The translations under genes were made by a program, and so were the position numbers. Below, piece by piece: positions 33,863 through 41,040 of a DNA stretch of 41,040 nt (position 1 is the first letter of the stretch; each line of letters begins with the position of its first letter). The stretch comes from an uncultured Clostridia bacterium (GTDB lineage Bacteria; Bacillota; Clostridia; Oscillospirales; Oscillospiraceae): assembly GCA_945864305.1 (NCBI GenBank), contig CAMBAJ010000013.1:1-41040 (forward strand), given 5' to 3'. The notes beneath the pieces are model-generated. The model saw nothing but the letters and a program-made list of their open reading frames with translations. It had not been told where the DNA came from and did no database searches.

Positions 33863-34426
33863 TCAGAAATAACGCTTCAGCAGACCGGCGAAAGCCTTGC
33901 CGTGACGGGCCTCGTCGCGGGCCATCTCATGGACGGTGTCGTGGATGGCGTCCAGGTTGTACTTCTTGGCCAGCTTGGCCAGCTCGAACTTGCCGGCGGT
34001 AGCGCCGTTCTCGGCCTCGACGCGCATCTCCAGGTTCTTCTTGGTGGAGTCGGTCACGACGTCGCCCAGCAGCTCGGCAAACTTGGCAGCGTGCTCAGCC
34101 TCTTCCAGAGCGGCGCGGCGCCAGTACTCACCGATCTCGGGATAGCCCTCGCGATGGGCAACACGGGCCATGGCCAGATACATGCCGACCTCGGTGCACT
34201 CGCCCATGAAGTTGGCGTTCAGACCGTCGATAATCTCCTTCTGGACGTCCTCGGGAACATCAGCGCCAAAAGACTTGCCCACGCCGACAACATGCTCGGC
34301 AGCCCAGCTCATCTCGCCCTTCTGCTCAGTAAACTTAGAGCCGGGAACACCGCACTGGGGGCACTTTTCAGGGGGATTCTCGCCTTCCCAAACGTAACCA
34401 CAGACCTGGCAAACCCACTTTTTCAT
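33863..34426 (-). CDS. Reverse rubrerythrin (NADH peroxidase component)
   Basis: 187 residues, AAGGAGG before the ATG. The rubredoxin-like iron site is N-terminal (Cys6, Cys9, Cys22, Cys25: [12 protein letters not shown] and KCPQCG) and the ferritin-like diiron domain follows ([53 protein letters not shown]), the order called reverse rubrerythrin. These proteins reduce hydrogen peroxide and oxygen in strict anaerobes and in clostridia are induced by peroxide. Co-transcribed with rubredoxin. Its last 20 codons are repeated at 31980-32042. Confidence 0.94.
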   Translation of the reverse strand: MKKWVCQVCGYVWEGENPPEKCPQCGVPGSKFTEQKGEMSWAAEHVVGVGKSFGADVPEDVQKEIIDGLNANFMGECTEVGMYLAMARVAHREGYPEIGEYWRRAALEEAEHAAKFAELLGDVVTDSTKKNLEMRVEAENGATAGKFELAKLAKKYNLDAIHDTVHEMARDEARHGKAFAGLLKRYF

Positions 34427-34503
34427 AGTAATGATCCTCCTTATTATTTCATTTTAAAATCATCTGATCGTTTTGTTTTTTTGTATCCTTTTAGGATGGC
34501 TTG

Positions 34504-34584
34504 AGTATATCAGAATATTCGAATATACGCTAGTTGCTTATGCAACATTTCATAAAATTTAGCAGGATTTTACGAAATGTTGTA
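34504..34584 (-). promoter_or_regulatory. Rubrerythrin promoter region with overlapping palindromes
   Basis: Minus strand -10 TATACT (34509-34504). In the spacer is a perfect 12-base palindrome ATATTCGAATAT (34515-34526). Further up are GTTGC/GCAAC and an inverted repeat with 18-base arms (34541-34558 and 34567-34584, 16 of 18 pairing). A peroxide-responsive repressor of the PerR kind would fit the gene's role, but the site is not a clear match. Confidence 0.5.
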
Positions 34585-34608
34585 CAGAGCAAACTTGTCT
34601 TCTCTCCT

Positions 34609-34639
34609 GAAAACACCGGGGAGTTTCCCCGGTGTTTTC
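34609..34639 (-). terminator. Terminator of the EF-G paralogue gene
   Basis: Perfect 13-bp stem (34639-34627 with 34621-34609) and a five-base loop, twelve bases after the stop. The U-run is weak on the minus strand, so efficiency is uncertain. Confidence 0.65.
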
Positions 34640-34651
34640 AATAGAGTCCTT

Positions 34652-36727
34652 TTATTCTTTCTCAGCCAGAGCCTTAGCCTCTGCGATGGCCTTCTCCTGG
34701 GCCATGGGCGGGCAGTCCTCATAGCGGATGAAGTGGAAGGTGAAGCTGCCGCGGCTCTGGGTCATGGACCGCAAGTCGATGGCGTAGCTGCCCATCTCGG
34801 CCATGGGCACCTCGGCAGAGATGACCTGGCTGCCGTCGCCGGTGGGATCCATACCCATGACACGGCCGCGGCGCTTGTTCAAATCGCCGATGACATCGCC
34901 CATGTAGCTGTCGGGCACGGTGACCTTCAGCTCGCCAACGGGCTCCAGCAAAACGGGGTTGGCCTCGGGCAGAGCAGCCTTGTAGGCCAGCTGGGCCGCG
35001 GTCTTGAAGGCGATTTCAGAGGAGTCCACGGGGTGATAGGAGCCATCGTACAGAACGGCCTTCAGATTCACCACGGGATAGCCTGCCAGAGGACCGTGGA
35101 CGCAGGCCTCGCGCAGGCCCTTTTCCACAGCGGGGAAGAAGTTCTTGGGCACGGAGCCGCCGAAGACTTCCTCGGCAAAGATCATATCGTCCTGCTCGTT
35201 CTGGGGCTCGAAGCGGATCCACACGTCGCCGAACTGGCCGCTGCCGCCGGTCTGCTTCTTATGACGGCCCTGCTTCTGGACGGTCTTGCGGATCTTCTCA
35301 CGGTAGGGCACGCGGACGGTCTTCAGCTCAGCCTCCACATTGAAGCGGGTCTTCAACTTGGAGACCAGCACGTCGATCTGCATATCGCCGGCGCCGGAGA
35401 GGACCATCTGATGGGTCTCGGCGTTGTTGGTGACGGAGAAGGAGGGGTCCTCCTCGTTCAGGCGGGCCAGGCCCTGGGCGATCTTGTCCTCCTGACCGCG
35501 GGTCTTGGGGGCGATGGCCACGGAATAGCAGGGCTCCGCGAAGGGGATGCTCTTCAGAGCCACGACCTTGCGCTGGTCGCACAGGGTATCGCCGGTCTTG
35601 ACCTTATCCATCTTGGCGATGGCGCCGATATCGCCGCAGCCCAGTTCCTTGACCTCGGTGGCCTTCTTGCCCCGCATCACGTACAGGCGGCCCAGCTTTT
35701 CAGACGCGCCGGTGCGGCTGTTCACCAGGGCCATGTCGGGCTTGATCTCGCCGGAGAGGACCTTCACGAAGGAGTACTTGCCGTACTGGTCGGAGACGGT
35801 CTTGAATACGAACGCGGTGGGCACGCCGCCGGGGGAGACCACGAACTCCTCGGTCTCGCCGTCCTGACGGGTGGCCTTGTGGTAGTTGCCCTCCATGGGG
35901 TTGGGCAGCAGGTCCACGATGTTGTCCATCAGCATCAAGGAGCCCATGCAGTTGACGGCGGAGCCGCACAGCACGGGGAACAGGCTCAGCTCCCGGACGC
36001 CCTGGCGCAGGCCCTGGATCATCTCGGCGTAGGTGAAGTCCTCGCCGCCGAAGAACTTATCCATGAACTCCTCGCTGGTCTCGGCCACGGACTCCTTCAG
36101 TGCGTCGTTGAACTCGGTGATGACATCCTCCTTGTCGGCGGGGACCTCGATCTCCACGCGCTTGAGGTTCTGCATCTCATAAGCGCGCTTGTTCAGCACG
36201 TCGATGATGCCGGTGACCTTCTTGTTCTCGTCCCAGATGGGCACCACCACGGGGGCGATCTTCTTGCCGAAGCGCTCACGCAGGGCCTCGAAGGTGGCGT
36301 TGTAGTCACTGTTGTCCTCGTCGGTCTTGGAGATATAGACGAAACGGGGCATATTCCGCTCCTCGCAGTACTTCCATGCCTTCTCCAGGCCCACGGAGAT
36401 ACCGTCCTTGGCGGAGCAGACGATGACGGCGGCGTCAGCGGCACGCAGGGCCTCCATGACCTCGCCGGAGAAATCAAAAGCACCCGGGGTATCCAGCACA
36501 TTGATGCGGCAGCCCTTGTACTCCAGAGGTGCCACGGCGGTGGACAGAGAAATCTGCCGCTTGGTCTCCTCGGGATCATAGTCGCAGACGGTGTTGCCGT
36601 CGGCGACGCGGCCCATGCGGTCGATGGCGCCGGTCATATAGAGCAGGCTCTCCGCCAGGGCGGTTTTGCCGCTGCCGCTGTGGCCCAGCAGGCATACGTT
36701 ACGGATGTTCTGTACTGAATAGCTCAT
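34652..36727 (-). CDS. Elongation factor G-like GTPase
   Basis: 691 residues from the ATG at 36727 (AAGGAGTGG upstream). All EF-G domains are present: P-loop GHSGSGKT at 15-22, switch II DTPGAFDF at 79-86, domain II after about residue 280, and domains III-V with the GRGHL-equivalent region and a C-terminal FHFIRYEDCPPMAQEKAI. Departures from the classic factor: the His after DTPG that orders the catalytic water is Ala83, and NKxD is replaced by SKTD. This is the EF-G-like (FusA2-type) branch; such paralogues have roles in ribosome rescue, recycling or stress, or none known. Monocistronic. Confidence 0.88.
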   Translation of the reverse strand: MSYSVQNIRNVCLLGHSGSGKTALAESLLYMTGAIDRMGRVADGNTVCDYDPEETKRQISLSTAVAPLEYKGCRINVLDTPGAFDFSGEVMEALRAADAAVIVCSAKDGISVGLEKAWKYCEERNMPRFVYISKTDEDNSDYNATFEALRERFGKKIAPVVVPIWDENKKVTGIIDVLNKRAYEMQNLKRVEIEVPADKEDVITEFNDALKESVAETSEEFMDKFFGGEDFTYAEMIQGLRQGVRELSLFPVLCGSAVNCMGSLMLMDNIVDLLPNPMEGNYHKATRQDGETEEFVVSPGGVPTAFVFKTVSDQYGKYSFVKVLSGEIKPDMALVNSRTGASEKLGRLYVMRGKKATEVKELGCGDIGAIAKMDKVKTGDTLCDQRKVVALKSIPFAEPCYSVAIAPKTRGQEDKIAQGLARLNEEDPSFSVTNNAETHQMVLSGAGDMQIDVLVSKLKTRFNVEAELKTVRVPYREKIRKTVQKQGRHKKQTGGSGQFGDVWIRFEPQNEQDDMIFAEEVFGGSVPKNFFPAVEKGLREACVHGPLAGYPVVNLKAVLYDGSYHPVDSSEIAFKTAAQLAYKAALPEANPVLLEPVGELKVTVPDSYMGDVIGDLNKRRGRVMGMDPTGDGSQVISAEVPMAEMGSYAIDLRSMTQSRGSFTFHFIRYEDCPPMAQEKAIAEAKALAEKE

Positions 36728-36827
36728 GATTGTTCCACTCCTTATATTGTGCTGTTGAAGCGGTCCGGCACCCTGTGTCCGGCCGCGATAGGTCATTCGA
36801 CGGTTGTCCAAATTGCCTAATGTAGAA

Positions 36828-36856
36828 ATTATACAACGTTTGCAGCTTCAATACAA
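36828..36856 (-). promoter_or_regulatory. Promoter of the EF-G paralogue gene
   Basis: Minus strand: TTGTAT (36856-36851), a 17-base spacer and TATAAT (36833-36828). This leaves a leader of about 95 bases. The rest of the gap up to 37033 holds only the terminator of the next gene. Confidence 0.7.
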
Positions 36857-36963
36857 CTAAAAATTTAGCAGGTTACACATTTTGGGCAGGAGGGAGAAAA
36901 AAGAAGTCAAATTTTTATCAAAGGCGCAAAAATTCGCCGGCCCCAGCCTCCCGCCGCACACGC

Positions 36964-36998
36964 AAAAAGCCGGCCGGCTCCCGAAAGGAGCCGGCCGG
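36964..36998 (-). terminator. Terminator of the P-type ATPase-like gene
   Basis: Perfect 12-bp GC-rich stem (36998-36987 with 36981-36970), a five-base loop, then CTTTTTG on the minus strand. Confidence 0.9.
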
Positions 36999-37033
36999 TC
37001 TTCCTCTTTTATATCCGCAAGTAAGGCAGTTTC

Positions 37034-39181
37034 TCAGTATCGCCCCGTCCAGTCCGCCATCAGCAGGACCGGCAGGGTCCACAGCAGCAAAAACACCAGC
37101 AGCGCCAGAGGCGTCAGCAGGCAGGACCCCAGCTGGAACACCAAGTTGAAACCCAACAAGGTCCCCCCCCCGCGGCCGACACGGGATAGCAGCACCCCCC
37201 GGCCCACCGCCGTGCACAGCCGACGGCCGCCCGCCACCGTCTCCGCGTAGGGCAGCAGGCCCTCCCGGAACAGCAGGGCCCGGGGCACGCCCTGGTCCTG
37301 CTCCGCCTCGCTGAGAGCCACCCGGGCGGTCAGGTCCGGATACTCCACCTTCACGCCTTTGTGAAACTTGCGTTTCAGCAGCGCCGGCGTGATGTTGGGG
37401 TCCCTGGACGCCAGAATGGGGGTGATATGGCTCCGCCTCATCATCCGCAGAGCAAAGTCCACGTTTTCCGACGGATTGTATTTGACGGCGAATACCGCAA
37501 TGAGCTGGCGGTCCACCGCCAGGAAAATGCCGGTTTTCAGATTGATGTCCCCTGGCAGGCGCACGTCCATCTTCCGCATGAAGGAGGCCGTGCCCATCAG
37601 CACCGACTCCCCGTGGATGGCCGCAGAGTACCCGCCCTCTTCATAAAAGCTGAAATCGTCGGCCTTTTCATAGTGCCCCAGCTCTCCCCGCAGCAGGCCG
37701 TCGAACAGCCGCTCCAGGCCGCAGCCGGCGGCACGGGCCATGGTGGCGGCGTAGGAGACGGCTTTTTTCATCTCCTCGCCGTAGACCTTCACGCCGTTGA
37801 GCTGCATGGTGCCGGGCGGGAACAGGTCTGTGTCCGTCACGATCATGTTTTTCCGTCGGCTGATCTTCTCCGCGCCGGACCAGCCGGCCACGGCGCAGCC
37901 CGCCTTTTGCAGGCGGCGGGTCAGTTGGGACCAGGGCAGGCCCCAGCACAGGGGCAGGGAGAAGGTGGCGCCCGCCGTCAGAATAGCGGACCAGTTCAGC
38001 AGAAAATCACTGCCCCGGCCCTGGCCCAGAGAGCTGAGCCCCGCGAACACGACGGAGGCCGTCAGCACCACCGGCAATAACGCGGTCTGCCACCAGGTGG
38101 CGGCGTCGTCCCGCATGGCCGTGGTGTAGAAGCCGGGGACGAAGCCCCTCTGCTTGCAGGCGCCCCGCTCCGTCTCCGTGATGAGGTAGGGTGGGTCATC
38201 GTCCATAGCCGCGGTGCGGAAGGTATCGTAGTATCCCTGACTCTCCCGGCTGTCGCCCCAGAGGGCGAACACCAGGGCCAGACAGCTGACAGACGCGTAG
38301 GGCATGGCGTCGCTCCGTTCCGGCAGAGCCAGGCGGGAGACGCAGTCCGCCGCGGCCGCCAGGGCCGAAATGGAGATGAGCAGTTCCGCGGTGCAGCGCT
38401 TTCTTCCCAGCATGGAAAAGCCCTTGGCAAAGACTGGGCGGCACAGCAGGGCTGTCACCACCAGACACGCCAGCAGGACCAGGCTCTGGAGCCTTCCGTC
38501 CCCCGACCAGTAGGGAATGACCAGGCCGTACTGCTCTACCGCCAGCAGCACTGTGGGCAGCAGGGCGAGGAACGCGGCCGCAGGCAGCGTTCCCTTCCGG
38601 CGCTTATACGCCTCCCGGTACTCCTCCGCCGCCTCATAGGGCTCCGGTTCCGGGCCGATAACCTCCGGTTCTTCCTCCGGTTCCTCCTCGGGCTCCGGCT
38701 CCGGGCGGGCGTAGAGCTCCTCCGTCTCCTCCAGCTTCCGGCGGGAAAACAGGCCCCGGCGGGGCTTCAGCAGCGGCTCCCGCTCCTCCATCACCGCGTC
38801 CACGGTACTGCCCACCACCTCCTCCAGGGAGATGGGCCGGGGTGCCCGGGGCAGGTCCTGTTCCAACTTTTCCAGATTCACCGCCTGGGCCAACAGCTTG
38901 TCCCTGGCCTCCTGCCGCAGGCGCTCCGCCTTCTGGGCAGGGTCCGGCTCCGGCGGGGCAGGCTCCTCCGGCGGCTTTTTCTCCGGCGCTTTGGGCGGAG
39001 GAGCCTGTTCCGGCTCCTCCGGCGGCGCGGCCTCCCGCTCCACATCCCGCAGAAGACGCTGTCCCCGGCTCCCGCCGTACTCCGCCAAAATTTCCTCCAG
39101 GGAAAACTCCTCCGTCTCCGGCACATCCGTGCCGGTTTCCGGAATGCCGTCGTATAAATTGTCTTCGTGCTTTGGCGTCAT
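37034..39181 (-). CDS. P-type ATPase-like membrane protein, probably catalytically inactive
   Basis: 715 residues. Residues 1-195 are cytoplasmic, acidic and Pro/Glu-rich with low-complexity PEPEPEEEPEEEPE. After that come membrane segments near 202-222, 233-250, 275-290, 300-315 and a hairpin near 375-410, a soluble region (about 430-650), and two C-terminal helices, the layout of a heavy-metal (P1B) ATPase. At the place of the phosphorylation motif DKTGT there is D450 followed by TDLFPPGTM, and neither TGD nor GDGxND is present (SHITPILASRDPN occupies the former place). Fold by analogy, activity probably lost. It follows rlmB by 39 bases. A nine-G run lies near its 3' end. Confidence 0.7.
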   Translation of the reverse strand: MTPKHEDNLYDGIPETGTDVPETEEFSLEEILAEYGGSRGQRLLRDVEREAAPPEEPEQAPPPKAPEKKPPEEPAPPEPDPAQKAERLRQEARDKLLAQAVNLEKLEQDLPRAPRPISLEEVVGSTVDAVMEEREPLLKPRRGLFSRRKLEETEELYARPEPEPEEEPEEEPEVIGPEPEPYEAAEEYREAYKRRKGTLPAAAFLALLPTVLLAVEQYGLVIPYWSGDGRLQSLVLLACLVVTALLCRPVFAKGFSMLGRKRCTAELLISISALAAAADCVSRLALPERSDAMPYASVSCLALVFALWGDSRESQGYYDTFRTAAMDDDPPYLITETERGACKQRGFVPGFYTTAMRDDAATWWQTALLPVVLTASVVFAGLSSLGQGRGSDFLLNWSAILTAGATFSLPLCWGLPWSQLTRRLQKAGCAVAGWSGAEKISRRKNMIVTDTDLFPPGTMQLNGVKVYGEEMKKAVSYAATMARAAGCGLERLFDGLLRGELGHYEKADDFSFYEEGGYSAAIHGESVLMGTASFMRKMDVRLPGDINLKTGIFLAVDRQLIAVFAVKYNPSENVDFALRMMRRSHITPILASRDPNITPALLKRKFHKGVKVEYPDLTARVALSEAEQDQGVPRALLFREGLLPYAETVAGGRRLCTAVGRGVLLSRVGRGGGTLLGFNLVFQLGSCLLTPLALLVFLLLWTLPVLLMADWTGRY

Positions 39182-39220
39182 ATCGTTCCTCTTTTGTCCC
39201 GCGCTCCGCGGCGCCTTCGT

Positions 39221-39991
39221 TTACCCCAGCCGCTGGCGCACCGCCTCGTACAGCAAAATGGCCGCCGCGGCGGACGCGTTCAGGGAATTCAGCTTCCCCC
39301 GCATGGGGATGCTGACCAGAAAGTCACAGTTCTCCGTGGCCAGACGGGTCATGCCGTCGCCCTCGCTGCCGATGATGATGGCCGCCGGGCCCTTTAAGTC
39401 CGCGTCATACAGGTTCGTCGTGCCGTCCGCCGCCGTGCCGAACACCCACACGCCCTGCTTTTTCAGGTCCTTCAGCAGTGCCGGGATGTTGGGCACCCGG
39501 GCCACGGGCACATGGGCCACCGCGCCGGCGGAGGTCTTGGCCACCACCGCCGTCAGTCCCGCGCTGCGGCGCTTGGGGATGACGACGCCGTGGGCGCCGG
39601 CGCACTCGGCGGTGCGGATAATGGCGCCCAGGTTGTGGGGGTCGGAAATCTCGTCGCAGACCACGATGAGGGGCTTCTCCCCCTTGTCCGCCGCGGCCTG
39701 AAGGATGCTCTCCACGCTGACGTACTCCCGCACCGCCGCCAGGGCGATGACGCCCTGGTGGGCGTGGGTGCGGCTCATACCGTCCAGCTTCCGCTTGTCC
39801 GCCTCCACCACCACGATGCCGGCGGCCCGGGCCTTGGAGGCGATATGCCCCAGGGTCTTGTCCGTCTCCCCCTTTTGCAGGTAAATTTTGTCAATCGTCT
39901 CTCCTGCCCGCAGGGCCTCAATGACGGCGTTGCGGCCCTCGATAATGCCGTCCGCCTCGGCGGTCAGGCTGTTTTTCTTCTGTTCGTCCAT
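39221..39991 (-). CDS. rlmB: 23S rRNA 2'-O-ribose methyltransferase RlmB (TrmH/SpoU family)
   Basis: 256 residues from the ATG at 39991 (GGAGGAAAG upstream). N-terminal substrate-binding domain (IIEGRNAVIEALRAGETIDKI), then the knotted SPOUT domain with motif 1 DEISDPHNLGAIIRTAE, motif 2 IIIGSEGDGM and motif 3 SIPMRGKLNSLNASAAAAILL, all intact. It methylates a guanosine ribose in 23S rRNA (G2251 in E. coli). Other TrmH-family members are possible, but the N-terminal domain fits RlmB. First gene of an operon with the ATPase-like gene. Confidence 0.93.
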   Translation of the reverse strand: MDEQKKNSLTAEADGIIEGRNAVIEALRAGETIDKIYLQKGETDKTLGHIASKARAAGIVVVEADKRKLDGMSRTHAHQGVIALAAVREYVSVESILQAAADKGEKPLIVVCDEISDPHNLGAIIRTAECAGAHGVVIPKRRSAGLTAVVAKTSAGAVAHVPVARVPNIPALLKDLKKQGVWVFGTAADGTTNLYDADLKGPAAIIIGSEGDGMTRLATENCDFLVSIPMRGKLNSLNASAAAAILLYEAVRQRLG

Positions 39992-40032
39992 TCGGTCTTT
40001 CCTCCGGCGAAGTTTTTTCGTATATCTGTCAT

Positions 40033-40061
40033 AGTATACCATACAAGGCGGATACAATAAA
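40033..40061 (-). promoter_or_regulatory. Likely promoter of rlmB
   Basis: Minus strand: extended -10 TGGTATACT (-10 at 40038-40033), with a weak -35 TTTATT (40061-40056) 17 bases up. Confidence 0.5.
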
Positions 40062-40104
40062 GCATGAATTTACAGAAACTTCATGAAAAAACGCCGGCTC
40101 GTCC

Positions 40105-41040
<936 letters not shown>

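Noticed and set aside
34577-36718. 713-codon plus-strand frame opposite the EF-G paralogue
   Set aside because: Antisense shadow; the minus-strand protein is a complete EF-G family member.

Overview
The window reads as a chromosome segment of a GC-rich, endospore-forming, anaerobic member of the Clostridia, most likely an Oscillospiraceae (Flavonifractor/Lawsonibacter/Oscillibacter-like) gut bacterium. The grounds are GC-rich coding sequence with strong Shine-Dalgarno sites, sporulation genes (spoVAE, yqfC, yqfD, ylbJ), a reverse rubrerythrin, and gene orders typical of that group. The genus is inferred from gene content, not from a database search.

Left part (1-11.6 kb): the end of glutamate synthase (gltB, gltD) is followed by an ammonium transporter with a PII signalling domain fused to its C-terminus, so ammonium uptake, sensing and assimilation are adjacent. 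A perfect terminator-type hairpin lies between the likely amt promoter and its ribosome binding site. Then come an orphan spoVAE, a lipoprotein with polysaccharide-deacetylase features, cytidine deaminase with a coupled 80-residue protein, a DUF2156-GNAT fusion, a sodium:solute symporter of the NSS family and a maltose-type O-acetyltransferase.

Middle (11.6-21.3 kb, mostly minus strand): MreB/Mbl, ComFC, a small XRE regulator with a palindrome across its own start, RecD2, and a 107-residue membrane protein. The conserved block yqfC-yqfD-phoH-ybeY plus a small membrane protein follows, with the divergent ylbJ. Between 16.46 and 16.85 kb is a gene-free stretch packed with inverted repeats.

Nucleoside salvage block (21.3-29.1 kb, minus strand): a metallo-beta-lactamase-fold protein, deoC and deoD form one operon. 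Downstream are a BMP-family nucleoside-binding lipoprotein and its ABC transporter (one ATPase, two permeases). Together with cdd these genes can import nucleosides, deaminate cytidine, phosphorolyse purine nucleosides and split deoxyribose-5-phosphate. Between deoD and the binding protein lies a second, synonymously diverged copy of the last 13 codons and stop of deoD with a terminator behind it.

Right part (29.1-41.0 kb): an SLH-domain serine protease, a HAD phosphatase, a frameshifted small membrane-protein gene, and an AT-rich insert (about 31.74-33.5 kb). The insert carries two tandem paralogous genes of unknown function, is flanked by 67-bp direct repeats, and has a duplicated rubrerythrin 3' end on its left. 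After it come rubredoxin and reverse rubrerythrin, an EF-G paralogue, a P-type-ATPase-like protein that appears to have lost its catalytic motif, rlmB and the start of ftsH. The most unusual items are the insert and its paralogous genes, the two displaced 3' gene tails, the degenerate ATPase and the rubredoxin with an altered metal-binding motif. No integrase, transposase, CRISPR array, tRNA or rRNA gene was seen.
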